Assembly (NCBI GenBank): GCA_021789595.1
Contig: JAJYJJ010000005.1
Location: forward strand, 1 to 64,000
DNA: 64,000 bases
Reading direction: 5' to 3'
DNA from: Nitrospirota bacterium
GTDB taxonomy: Bacteria > Nitrospirota > Thermodesulfovibrionia > UBA6902 > JAJYJJ01
The stretch's first letter is position 1, and the number at the start of each line of letters is the position of its first letter. Shown here piece after piece: positions 16,141 to 25,046 of the stretch. Below the pieces are notes generated by a model. That model was not told the origin of the DNA, did no database searches, and worked only from the letters and a program-made list of their open reading frames with translations. The position numbers and the translations under genes are program-made.

Positions 16141-17535
16141 TTAAGGAGCAGTTTCCTCTTTTCGAGAAAGTTCACTATCGAGGCCGAATTTTTCCCATCT
16201 ATACCAGAAGGTCTTGTAGCTCATTCCAAGAAGCTTTGCTGCCTTTGCAATAACACCTCCTGCCCTGTCCATGGCCTGAACAAGGAGGTTTTTCTCAAGT
16301 TCCTCAAAATCTATGCCGCTTGGGGGGATCTCAAAATTTGTAGAAGCAATCCTCTGTAATGGCTTTTTTATGACACCTGCAATATCTGCCATTGTTATAG
16401 TATCACCCTCTCCTAAAAGCACCGCCCTTTCAATGGCAGACTCAAGCTCTCGCACATTCCCGGGCCAGTCATAGTCCAGAAGGGCTCTCATGGCCTCTGA
16501 ATTTATATTCTTTACCCTCTTGCCAAATTCCATGTTGTATTTCTCTAAAAAGAATTGGGCAAGCCTTGGGATGTCTGCCTTTCTTTCCCGCAGCGGCGGA
16601 ATATTTATTGTAACAACAGTCAACCTGTAATAGAGGTCATCCCTGAAACTTCCCCTCTGTATCTCCTTCTCCAGTATCTTGTTTGTGGCAGCAATCAGCC
16701 TTACATCTACCTTTATGTTTTCCCTTCCGCCAACCCTCCTTATCTCCTTTTCCTGAAGCACCCTGAGGAGCCTTGACTGCATCGGAAGGGATAGGTCGCC
16801 AATCTCATCGAGGAAAAGCGTCCCACCATTTGATGTCTCAAAGATGCCCAACTTCCTTGTGGTTGCCCCTGTAAATGCCCCTATCTCATATCCAAACAGC
16901 TCGCTCTCTATAAGGTTCTCAGGTATCGCTGCACAGTTTATTGCCATGAGCGGCTTGTTCTTCCTTGGACTGTTGTAATGGATCGCCTTTGCAACGAGCT
17001 CTTTGCCTGTGCCGCTTTCGCCGCACAAAAGCACAGTTACACTACTTGAAGAGACCTTTTCTATGAGGGAAAAGACCTCCCGCATCTTGTCGGAAGAACC
17101 GATTATATTGTCGAGATTAAACTTGCCATGGACCTCCTGTTGAAGAAGGTAATTCTCCTTCATGAGGTTAAGCCTCTCAAATGCCCTCGAAAGAACAATG
17201 AGGAGTTCGTCCTTATCCAGCGGTTTTGTCAGATAGTTAAAGGCACCCTTCTTCATGGCCTCAACCGCTGAGGATATACTGCCGTGGGCTGTCATTATTA
17301 TAAGCGGCGGAAGAAAAGGCTCTTTCGGAAGCGAATCAAGCAGCCCCAGTCCGTCCATGTCAGGCATCTTCAGGTCTGTCAGGATTATATCAGGGGCAAA
17401 CTCCCTTACAGCCTTTAGCGCCTCTTTGCCGCCGTTAGCAAGGATTACCTCATAGTCTTCTTCCTCAAGGATTACCCTGAGTATCTCCCTCTGAGAACGC
17501 TCATCGTCTACTACAAGAACACTGCCCTTATGCAT
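16141..17535 (-). CDS. NtrC-family sigma-54-dependent response regulator
   Basis: 464 aa in three domains. The receiver is residues 1-120 (phospho-acceptor D54 in ILTDLKMPD). The AAA+ domain is about 145-385, with Walker A GESGTGKELVAK, the sigma-54 contact loop GAFTGA, and Walker B GGTLFLDEIGDL. A Fis-type helix-turn-helix is at the C-terminus (AAKLLGMSYKTFWYRWEKFG). It activates sigma-54 promoters when phosphorylated. Overlaps the upstream kinase gene by 8 bp, so the two form a cognate pair (ZraSR/AtoSC-like). Confidence 0.95.
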   Translation of the reverse strand: MHKGSVLVVDDERSQREILRVILEEEDYEVILANGGKEALKAVREFAPDIILTDLKMPDMDGLGLLDSLPKEPFLPPLIIMTAHGSISSAVEAMKKGAFNYLTKPLDKDELLIVLSRAFERLNLMKENYLLQQEVHGKFNLDNIIGSSDKMREVFSLIEKVSSSSVTVLLCGESGTGKELVAKAIHYNSPRKNKPLMAINCAAIPENLIESELFGYEIGAFTGATTRKLGIFETSNGGTLFLDEIGDLSLPMQSRLLRVLQEKEIRRVGGRENIKVDVRLIAATNKILEKEIQRGSFRDDLYYRLTVVTINIPPLRERKADIPRLAQFFLEKYNMEFGKRVKNINSEAMRALLDYDWPGNVRELESAIERAVLLGEGDTITMADIAGVIKKPLQRIASTNFEIPPSGIDFEELEKNLLVQAMDRAGGVIAKAAKLLGMSYKTFWYRWEKFGLDSELSRKEETAP

Positions 17536-18955
17536 TTCCCTCTATGGGAAGGGATATTATAACCCTTGTCCCCTCTTCAACACTGCTGTGAACTGTTATT
17601 GTCCCTGAATGTTCCTCCACAATCCTCTTTGTTATAGCAAGTCCCAGGCCAATCCCGATCTTCTTTGTAGTAAAATATGGTTCAAAGATACGGCCTATGT
17701 CCTCTTGTGCAATCCCATGGCCTGTATCAGATACCTCTATGGAAAAGGTGCCATCTGAGTTTCTGGCTGAGATGAACATCTTCCCTCCATCTGGCATTGC
17801 CTGAAAGGCATTGAGGAATATGTTTAACAGACATGTCCGCATAAGCTCAGGGTCAACAAATGCCTGTATAGAGGAAACATCCTTTGCTATCTCAATCCCC
17901 TGCTCATTGGCCTTCATCGCTACAAGGCATATTACATCCTCAACAATAATTGCCATGTCAACCACCTGTCTGTTTATCTTTAGCGGCCTTCCATAGCTCA
18001 GGAATTCCTCAATCATCCTGTTCAGCCTATGGACCTCATACTTTACACCATCTATCAGTGATACAAACTCCTTATGTTTATCTTCTTCCAGCGGCGGATA
18101 TTTTCCCTTCAGATGATCAATGCTCAGGCTTATAAAATTAAGGGGGTTTCTTATCTCATGGGCTATGCCCGATGCAAGCTGCCCTATAGCCGAGAGCTGT
18201 TCTGCCTTTCTCAGCCTATCTTCAAGTTCCTTCTGCATCCTCAACCTTTCAACCATATAGTTAAAGCTTGCTGTGAGCTGCCCTATCTCGTCCTTCCTGT
18301 CAACAGGGAGATTCTGGCTCAGGTCCCCGGCTGCAACCCGCTTGGCTGCATCAACAACATGTTGTATCGGCTTGGTATATTTCCATGCAAGGAATAGTGA
18401 AAGGACCATGCCAAGGCTGAATATTATAAGGGTTGCGACAAGTCTCTTTATATTATTGGATTTTATTATATTGGCAAGGTCATCCAAAAGCATGGTTATG
18501 TGGATATAACCAAACTGCTCATCGCCTGCAACAACAGGCAGGATTATATTATAGACCTTCTGTTTTTCCTTTGGCGTGCTTTCCCCTATCTGGGCCTTTA
18601 TCATGAATTCCTTTTTCCTGGGGTCAATCCTTGCCCCTATCTTCTTTGGATTGGAGCTTGCTATGACCTCCTGCTCATTGCTGACAATTGATATCTCCTT
18701 TATGCCCTTTGCCTTTAACATCCGAAGATAGGCCGCAAGCTTTGCCTCATCCGTGCCCTTTGATGTCAGCTCCTCAACACTGACCTGGATTGCAGTGGAC
18801 AGGTCCTCGGTCTGCTTCTTAATAAGCTCTATCATGCTTTTTTCTGCGCTTGCATAAAGGCCGACAAGAATACCTATGAGGGTAAGACTCAGGAAAAACA
18901 TCATCAGGACAAGCTTCATGTTCAGGGAAAGGTTATTAAAAAAACTCTTTAACAT
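17528..18955 (-). CDS. Membrane sensor histidine kinase
   Basis: 475 aa. One transmembrane helix at 14-35 and one near 172-190 enclose a periplasmic sensing part of about 135 residues (double-Cache/PAS-like; ISIVSNEQEVIASSNPKKIG). A HAMP linker (TKPIQHVVDAAKRVAAGDLS) is followed by the HisKA domain with phospho-accepting H266 in SGIAHEIRNPLNF and an HATPase domain (NIFLNAFQAMPDGG, DTGHGIAQEDIGRIFEPYFTT). Phosphorylates the adjacent NtrC-like regulator. Ends one base after the cobT stop upstream, so it may be co-transcribed with cobT. Confidence 0.94.
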   Translation of the reverse strand: MLKSFFNNLSLNMKLVLMMFFLSLTLIGILVGLYASAEKSMIELIKKQTEDLSTAIQVSVEELTSKGTDEAKLAAYLRMLKAKGIKEISIVSNEQEVIASSNPKKIGARIDPRKKEFMIKAQIGESTPKEKQKVYNIILPVVAGDEQFGYIHITMLLDDLANIIKSNNIKRLVATLIIFSLGMVLSLFLAWKYTKPIQHVVDAAKRVAAGDLSQNLPVDRKDEIGQLTASFNYMVERLRMQKELEDRLRKAEQLSAIGQLASGIAHEIRNPLNFISLSIDHLKGKYPPLEEDKHKEFVSLIDGVKYEVHRLNRMIEEFLSYGRPLKINRQVVDMAIIVEDVICLVAMKANEQGIEIAKDVSSIQAFVDPELMRTCLLNIFLNAFQAMPDGGKMFISARNSDGTFSIEVSDTGHGIAQEDIGRIFEPYFTTKKIGIGLGLAITKRIVEEHSGTITVHSSVEEGTRVIISLPIEGNA

Positions 18956-18956
18956 C

Positions 18957-20039
18957 TTAGTTGCTTACCCCTGCCTCATCGAATGTAGCCATTTCATTCA
19001 GAATCTTTACCGACGCATCTATGATGCCCATTGCAAGTGCAGCGCCGGTGCCCTCTCCAAGCCGCATATCGAGGTCAAGTATTGGCCTCTGCCCGATGGA
19101 CTCAAGTATTGCCCTGTGTCCTATCTCCTGCGACATATGTGATGCAAAGATGTAATCCTTGACCTTAGGCTCAATGGATGCTGCTATAAGCGCGCCTGCC
19201 GAGGAGATAAAGCCATCAACAACAACAGGTATACCCTCTGATGCCGCACCAAGGATAACCCCTGCAATGCCGCCGATCTCATAGCCTCCTACCTTGCTCA
19301 GGACATCAAGGCCATCCTCCCTGTCTGGCTTGTTTACCTCAATGGCTTTTTTAATTACATCAACCTTTCTCTGATAGGTATCATCGTCTATGCCTGTTCC
19401 CCTGCCTGTTACCTCCTCGACATCACTGCCTGTGATAACAGCGGCAATCGCACTGCTTGCAGTTGTATTACCTATACCCATCTCGCCCGTGCCAACAACG
19501 GCAAGCCCCCTCTTCTTCTTTTTCTCTTTCCTAACAAGTTCTATGCCAACCTCTATGGCCTTTACTGCCTCATCCTTTGTCATGGCAGGACCTTTGACCA
19601 TATTCCCTGTCCCTCTGGCTATCTTCTTTGAAACAAATAATCCCCCTTTACCCCCCTTTGCTAAAGGGGGGATGGGGGGATTGCCAAAGTCATAATCAAC
19701 ACCTATATCAACCACAACAACCTCTGCACCTACATGCCTTGCAAGGACATTTATCCCTGCACCGCCTCTTAAAAAATTAAAGACCATCTGTGCGGTAACC
19801 TCTTTCGGATATTTGCTGACACCCTCTAAAGTTACACCGTGGTCAGCAGCAAATGTAAAGACAACCTTCCTGCCGATGTCAGCCTTTACATCACCCTTTA
19901 TAAGACAATATCTCTTTGCAATCTCCTCAAGCCGGCCAAGCGCGCCAAGGGGCTTTGTCAGATTGTCAAGCCTCTCCTGGATTACATTGGCGATAGAATA
20001 ATCAACCGGCGATATTGACCTGAGTGTTTCCTCTAACAT
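18957..20039 (-). CDS. cobT: Nicotinate-nucleotide--dimethylbenzimidazole phosphoribosyltransferase
   Basis: 360 aa. Makes alpha-ribazole phosphate, the lower ligand of cobalamin. Seen: [16 protein letters not shown] and [18 protein letters not shown] near the N-terminus, [14 protein letters not shown] in the core, and the catalytic Glu in [14 protein letters not shown] at the C-terminus. Start ATG behind AAGGAGGC. It carries an in-frame palindromic repeat (19639-19682) encoding [15 protein letters not shown] around residue 119-135. Cobalamin is needed by the class II RNR, AcsC/E and B12-radical SAM proteins of this window. Confidence 0.95.
   Translation of the reverse strand: MLEETLRSISPVDYSIANVIQERLDNLTKPLGALGRLEEIAKRYCLIKGDVKADIGRKVVFTFAADHGVTLEGVSKYPKEVTAQMVFNFLRGGAGINVLARHVGAEVVVVDIGVDYDFGNPPIPPLAKGGKGGLFVSKKIARGTGNMVKGPAMTKDEAVKAIEVGIELVRKEKKKKRGLAVVGTGEMGIGNTTASSAIAAVITGSDVEEVTGRGTGIDDDTYQRKVDVIKKAIEVNKPDREDGLDVLSKVGGYEIGGIAGVILGAASEGIPVVVDGFISSAGALIAASIEPKVKDYIFASHMSQEIGHRAILESIGQRPILDLDMRLGEGTGAALAMGIIDASVKILNEMATFDEAGVSN
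19639..19682. repeat. In-frame palindromic C/G-rich repeat, copy 4
   Basis: AATCCCCC outer arm and matching GGGGGGATT, with an inner CCCCCCTTTGCTAAAGGGGGG hairpin. Inside cobT; it adds [15 protein letters not shown] without a frameshift. Confidence 0.88.
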
Positions 20040-20096
20040 AAATGCCTCCTTATCATTCCTTGCATGCCGAAACTGTTGATTTCAATTAATCTTTAT

Positions 20097-21222
20097 TTAT
20101 TGATGACTTCTTTGTACCGATGCCTTTGTGAGATACGCCTTGATAAACCCATCTATTTCACCGCCAAGGACAGCCGATACATTTCCCATTTCAAGCCCTG
20201 TCCTGTGGTCTTTTACAAGCTGATATGGCTGAAGTATGTAAGACCTTATCTGGTTGCCCCATGCAATGTCCTTTTTCTCTCCAACAAGTTCTTCCATCGC
20301 CGTGTCCTGTTGTTTCCTCTTCATATCATACAGCTTTGCCCTGAGTATCTTCATTGCCACTGCCTTGTTTTTATGCTGTGAACGCTCATTCTGGCATGCA
20401 ACAACAATACCTGTTGGTATATGGGTAATCCTGACAGCAGATGAGGTCTTATTGACATGCTGGCCTCCGGCGCCAGATGCCCTATAGGTATCGACCCTAA
20501 GCTCATCTTCCTTTATATCGACTGTTACATCCTCGTCTATCTCTGGATATACAAGCACAGCAGCAAATGATGTGTGGCGCCTCTTATTGGCATCAAATGG
20601 GGATATCCTCACAAGCCTGTGCACGCCTGCCTCTGCCTTTAAAAGCCCATAGGCATACGGGCCTGAGATATTTATTGTTACGCTCTTTATGCCTGCCTCA
20701 TCCCCTGAAAGAAGCTCAAGGACATCTGCCTTAAATCCCCTGTGTTCGGCCCACCTGAGATACATCCTCATAAGCATCTGTGCCCAGTCCTGGCTCTCTG
20801 TCCCACCAGCGCCTGGATGCATGGACATGATCGCGTTGTTTTTATCCAGCGGGCCTGAAAGAATGACCTTTAGCTCAAGGGCATCTATCTCGCTGTCCAT
20901 CGCATCTATATTTTTCTCTATGTCCTCGAGAAAGACCTCGCCGTCCTCCTCCTCTGACAGCTCAAAGAGCATCTCTATGTCCTTTATCTTTGCTTCAATG
21001 GCCTCAAACGGCCTGAGGGAATCCTCAATAGATGCCTTATCCTTTAGAAGGCCCTGTGCCTCCTGCACCCTTTCTGGCTGCCAGAGATCATGGGAGGCAA
21101 GCTTTTTATCAATAGAGGCCAGCCTGTCTTTGATAGCTGAGATATCAAAGATACCCCCTTAGGGTTTCTATACGTGCCTTAACCCCCATAAACCTGTCCT
21201 TTAGTTCTTCCTGTAAAACCAT
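20097..21222 (-). CDS. prfB: Peptide chain release factor 2, with programmed +1 frameshift
   Basis: The gene starts at the ATG at 21222 behind AGGAGGCAAT. Zero frame gives 25 codons ending RGYL, then TGA at 21147-21145. After slipping +1 at CTT-T the frame continues DISAIKDRLASIDKKL and runs to the stop at 20097, about 374 aa in all, normal RF2 length. RF2 features are present: the SPF tripeptide that reads UGA/UAA (ISPFDANKRR) and the GGQ loop (ASGAGGQHVNKTSSAVR). Between lnt and cobT on the same strand. Confidence 0.95.
21145..21160 (-). promoter_or_regulatory. RF2 programmed frameshift site
   Basis: Minus-strand AGGGGGTATCTTTGA: an internal Shine-Dalgarno-like AGGGGG, 3-nt spacing, then the slippery CTT followed by TGA as codon 26. 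This is the same arrangement and codon number as in Escherichia coli prfB. It allows RF2 to autoregulate its own translation. Confidence 0.93.
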
Positions 21223-21294
21223 ATTGCCTCCTGTTTTAGCATATTCTATAAAAATGTCTTTAACTTAAATCCCGCAGAGGCGTTACAAGTAAGC

Positions 21295-22728
21295 TCAACG
21301 CCCCTTGCCGCTGCGAAAGAGATTATTGCTGATAATTGCTATAAACACTATTATACATGCAAATGAGAACAGGTCTCCATATCTTGTATAAAAGCTCTTC
21401 TTATGTCCTATTGCGATGCTCTTAGTCATAGCCGCCTCTTTAAATATGCCGCTTCTCCAGATTATCCTTCCCTTATCGTCTATAAAACCGGAGATGCCTG
21501 TGTTTGCTGCCCTTACAACAGGCACCCTGTTTTCAACAGCCCTGAACACTGCCATTGAGAAATGCTGATAAGGTGCGCTTGTACGGCCAAACCATGCATC
21601 ATTGGTTATGGTTACAATGAAATCTGCCCCTCTGTCTACAAACTTTCTGACAAGCCCAGGGAATATAATCTCATAACATATAACAGTTCCGAACCGGGCA
21701 TCAGGAAGTTCAAACACAGTGTATCGGTTTCCCGGGATAAAATCCCCAATGCTCGTAACCAGCTTATCTATAAACGGGAAAATCTTCTTCAGGGGAACAT
21801 ACTCACCATACGGAACCAGGTGTATTTTATCATAAAAAGAATCTACTTTTCCATCAGGGTCAAGGAGTATTGCGCTATTTGTCATCAGGTATTTCCCATC
21901 CTTTATATCCTTTACCATAGTGCTTCCAAAGAGGAGGTATGTATTCAGCCCCTTTTCAAATTTAACGATCTCCTCTGAATGTTCCATGTCCAGCCCAAAG
22001 ATAAATGGGACAGAGGTCTCTGGCCAGACAATAAGTTCAGGACTGTCCTTTGCCACCTCCCCTGTAAGCCTCTCAAAGGCATCTATAACCTGTCTCTGGA
22101 ATTTTATGTCCCATTTCTTTGCCTGGTCTATATTACCCTGCACTACAGATACCCTTATCCTCCTGCCTCCTTCGTCCCTGTTGAGCTGCCACATCCCATA
22201 GAAAAGGGTAATAGCAATTATAAGGGCAAGTAAGATGGAGCCTATTATTGTCGGTGAGCTTGGGAAAAGCGGCATCTCCCTGCGTCTCTTCTTATAGAAG
22301 GAGATATCAAATATTGCCCCATTAAAGGCAACCACAAGGAACGAGATGCCGTAGACACCTGTTATGTCGGCTATCTGTATAAGCTCAAGGAATCTGTACT
22401 GGGAATAACCGAGGCTTGACCATGGGAAACCAGTAAGGGCATACGACCTCGCATACTCAAGTGTGACCCATATAACAGGCGCAAAAAAAAGGGCCGGGAG
22501 TTTTGATCTCTTAATAAGGATGCTGAAAAACAAGGAGAACACGCCGATATATAATGCAAGATAGAGGCAGAGCAAGAGAAGGATTATGCTGCCAATGGCT
22601 ATTGGGACCTTTCCATAGACTGTGATGGAATTGACAACCCAGTAAAGCGTGCCGAGAAAATAGACAAGGCCTGTTATAAGACCAAGATAAAAGGCATCTC
22701 TGGGCCCTTTATCCCTGAGGCTCCACAT
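21295..22728 (-). CDS. lnt: Apolipoprotein N-acyltransferase
   Basis: Adds the third acyl chain to lipoproteins in the inner membrane. Several N-terminal membrane helices precede the nitrilase domain with its Glu-Lys-Cys triad: IVWPETSVPF, YDKIHLVPYGEYVP and VICYEIIFPG. One C-terminal helix follows. The ATG at 22728 is the first ordinary start, but the open frame continues upstream with a typical Lnt first helix (FLALLSGVLLVLSFPNFDLY, then PLAW). An ATT at 22836-22834, five bases after AGGGGG, would give 513 aa, normal family length, so the true start is probably that ATT. Confidence 0.93.
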   Translation of the reverse strand: MWSLRDKGPRDAFYLGLITGLVYFLGTLYWVVNSITVYGKVPIAIGSIILLLLCLYLALYIGVFSLFFSILIKRSKLPALFFAPVIWVTLEYARSYALTGFPWSSLGYSQYRFLELIQIADITGVYGISFLVVAFNGAIFDISFYKKRRREMPLFPSSPTIIGSILLALIIAITLFYGMWQLNRDEGGRRIRVSVVQGNIDQAKKWDIKFQRQVIDAFERLTGEVAKDSPELIVWPETSVPFIFGLDMEHSEEIVKFEKGLNTYLLFGSTMVKDIKDGKYLMTNSAILLDPDGKVDSFYDKIHLVPYGEYVPLKKIFPFIDKLVTSIGDFIPGNRYTVFELPDARFGTVICYEIIFPGLVRKFVDRGADFIVTITNDAWFGRTSAPYQHFSMAVFRAVENRVPVVRAANTGISGFIDDKGRIIWRSGIFKEAAMTKSIAIGHKKSFYTRYGDLFSFACIIVFIAIISNNLFRSGKGR

Positions 22729-22851
22729 AAGAAAGGGAAGCGAAACCCATGCAAGGGGATAGAGGTCAAAGTTAGGGAAACTCAGGACAAGGAGAACCCC
22801 TGATAATAAGGCTAAGAATATGTCCTTCCTTTTAATAATAACCCCCTGAGC

Positions 22852-22881
22852 TTGACAACAGAAAGTTTTATCGGTTATAGT
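22852..22881 (+). promoter_or_regulatory. Sigma-70 promoter of tRNA-Phe
   Basis: TTGACA (22852-22857), 18 bp, TATAGT (22876-22881). The -10 ends 9 bp before the tRNA 5' end at 22891, as expected for a stable RNA promoter. Confidence 0.75.
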
Positions 22882-22890
22882 TTTTTCTTA

Positions 22891-22966
22891 GGGCAGTTAG
22901 CTCAGTCGGTAGAGCAGAGGCCTGAAAAGCCTCGTGTCCGCAGTTCGATTCTGCGACTGCCCACCA
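22891..22966 (+). tRNA. tRNA-Phe (anticodon GAA), CCA encoded
   Basis: 76 nt including CCA. Acceptor stem GGGCAGT / ACTGCCC, D-arm with AGCTCAGTCGGTAGAGC, anticodon loop CTGAAAA between GAGGC and GCCTC, T-arm with GTTCGATTC. Divergent from lnt. Confidence 0.97.
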
Positions 22967-23022
22967 CCTTTCTTGATCCGTAATATACCAATACCTCCGG
23001 CCTATACTTTACTTTATTTACT

Positions 23023-23256
23023 TTATTTCTTAGCCCCTGCTTCTATCTCCTCCCTGTATACCTCGATTGCAATATCAGGGCACATCTCTGCACAAAGACC
23101 ACACCCTGTGCAGTCCTCCCCAACCTTTAGATATGCTGGATGGTATCCCATGGTATTGAAGTTGTCCTCAAGTGCTATACACCCCTTTGGGCATGTAATT
23201 ATACAAAAACCACAACCCTTGCACCTCTCACGAAACATCTTTATTGTGCCCTTCAT
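23023..23256 (-). CDS. 2x[4Fe-4S] ferredoxin (KorD-like)
   Basis: 77 aa with two complete CxxCxxCxxxCP clusters: CKGCGFCIITCPKG and CTGCGLCAEMCPD. The layout, with a DNFNTMGYHPAYL insert between clusters, matches the delta subunit of 2-oxoacid:ferredoxin oxidoreductases. The other subunits are not here; the ATG overlaps the recN stop by 4 bp, so this may be an orphaned start of a KorDABC operon cut off by the tRNA region, or a stand-alone electron carrier. Confidence 0.9.
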   Translation of the reverse strand: MKGTIKMFRERCKGCGFCIITCPKGCIALEDNFNTMGYHPAYLKVGEDCTGCGLCAEMCPDIAIEVYREEIEAGAKK

Positions 23257-24941
23257 CTTACCTCTGCCTTTCCCCTGAGTATATCCTCTGCATGCCTGAG
23301 TGATACCTCTGATCTGCTATCGCCGCCTAACATCCTTGCGATCTCCCTGGTGCGCTCATCGCCAGAGATTGCCCTGACACTAACCCTTGTCCTTCCATCC
23401 TCTACAGCCTTTTCTATCTTCAGATGCCTATCAGCAAAGGATGCAATCTGCGGAAGATGTGTAATGCATATAACCTGATGCCCTTTTGAGAGCATCTTTA
23501 ATCTCTTCCCCACAGATGTAGCGGTCTCACCACCAATGCCTGCATCTATCTCATCAAATATGAGCACAGGGGTCTTATCAACAGATGCCAGTATACCCTT
23601 CAGTATCAGCATTATCCTTGAAAGTTCACCCCCTGATGCTATCTTTGACAGTGGCCTTGGCTCCTCTCCAGGGTTTGGAGATATAAGAAATTCTATCCTG
23701 TCCATGCCCTTTGGCGTAAGCATAAAGCCGTCCAAGGTATCATCCCCTTTTTCCTTTGACATCTCAACAATAAACCTCGTTCCCCCCATCATGAGTTCAT
23801 CAAACCCCTTCTCAACAAGGCCATCAATCCTTGAGGCAACTGCCTTTCTATCACTTGATAGGCTGCGTGCCTTTTCCGTTATGGCCTTCCTTAGTTCTTC
23901 AATCTCGGCCTTGATGCTGTCTATCTCCTCCTCTGAGCCCTCGATATCCACAAGTTCCTTTTTTGCACCCCCAAGATATTTAAGTATCGCATCTATTGTT
24001 TCACCATATTTCTTTTTCAGCCTTTTTATAAGCTCAATCCTGTCCTCTATCTCTTCAAGTCTCTTTGGATTATAGTCGAGGTCTTCCCTGTATCCCCTCA
24101 GGAAGATATATGCATCCTGTACAAGTGGTATAGCTTCCTCAACGGCCTTGAGTGCATTGGATGCCTTCGGGTCTATCGAGGTTATGTCCTTCATAATTGC
24201 CTGAAGCCGTTTGAGCATGCTGAGGCAGGATGTCTCAGAGCCATATGTAATATCGTATGCATCATTACTGCACTGCATCAATCTGCTGATATTTGCAAGG
24301 ACATTCCTCTCCTCCTCAACTTTGTTTTCCTCTTCTGATCTTAGCCCTGCCTCCTCTATCTCCCTGATCTGAAACCTCAGGAGGTCTTGCCTCTGGGCCC
24401 TCTCTCTCTGCCGTTCAAGGAGATCAGAAAGCCGCGCCCTCAGTCCCTGCAACCTCTTGTAAGATATGTCTATCTCCTGCCGTTTGGAGAGAAGCCCGCC
24501 ATAGGCATCAAGCAGGTCCATCTGGTTGTCAGGCGAAAGAATGGACTGGTGTTCGTGCTGGCCGTGTATATCAACAATGGCCTTACTGACAGAGGAAAGG
24601 CTCTGGAGGTTTACTAAAGAGTCATTGAGATATGCACGGCTCTTTCCTGCCGAAGAGATGATGCGCCTGAATATCAATCCTTCTCCTGCGTCAATCCCCA
24701 TCTCATCAAGCAGAGGGACCTGTCTGCTATCAATCTCAAAAAATGCCTCTATGGATGCCTCTTTTTCACCTGTCCTTACCTCCTCTGCAGATGCCCTTCC
24801 ACCGAGGGCAAAACCAACAGCATCGATGATTATGGATTTACCTGCCCCTGTTTCGCCTGTCAGCACACTAAGACCAGGTGAGAATTGAACAGTCAGGTTG
24901 TCTATTATTGCGAGATTTCTTATCCTTAGTTCCCTGAGCAT
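23253..24941 (-). CDS. recN: DNA repair ATPase RecN
   Basis: 562 aa from the ATG at 24941, matching the family opening MLRELRIRNLAIID; an adjacent TTG one codon earlier is less likely. SMC-like: Walker A GETGAGKSII, long coiled coil (about 155-370), ABC signature KIASGGELSRIMLI, Walker B VLIFDEIDAGIGGETA. Acts in recombinational double-strand break repair. It marks the conserved edge of the defence island that begins about 100 bp upstream. Confidence 0.96.
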   Translation of the reverse strand: MLRELRIRNLAIIDNLTVQFSPGLSVLTGETGAGKSIIIDAVGFALGGRASAEEVRTGEKEASIEAFFEIDSRQVPLLDEMGIDAGEGLIFRRIISSAGKSRAYLNDSLVNLQSLSSVSKAIVDIHGQHEHQSILSPDNQMDLLDAYGGLLSKRQEIDISYKRLQGLRARLSDLLERQRERAQRQDLLRFQIREIEEAGLRSEEENKVEEERNVLANISRLMQCSNDAYDITYGSETSCLSMLKRLQAIMKDITSIDPKASNALKAVEEAIPLVQDAYIFLRGYREDLDYNPKRLEEIEDRIELIKRLKKKYGETIDAILKYLGGAKKELVDIEGSEEEIDSIKAEIEELRKAITEKARSLSSDRKAVASRIDGLVEKGFDELMMGGTRFIVEMSKEKGDDTLDGFMLTPKGMDRIEFLISPNPGEEPRPLSKIASGGELSRIMLILKGILASVDKTPVLIFDEIDAGIGGETATSVGKRLKMLSKGHQVICITHLPQIASFADRHLKIEKAVEDGRTRVSVRAISGDERTREIARMLGGDSRSEVSLRHAEDILRGKAEVR

Positions 24942-25046
24942 CAAATCGAGAATAGCATATCAGCACATGGTTTTCAAGGAGTCTTCAACTGCCAGATGGT
25001 CTTATCCCTTTAACATTCTTAAAATGCCTCATCCATTCTTTTGGCA

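Noticed and set aside
24945-25046. A short frame (about 20 codons, MPKEWMRHFKNVKG) in the gap between recN and the methyltransferase
   Set aside because: No convincing ribosome site or homology I can name; may be the tail of a lost gene but is too short to support.
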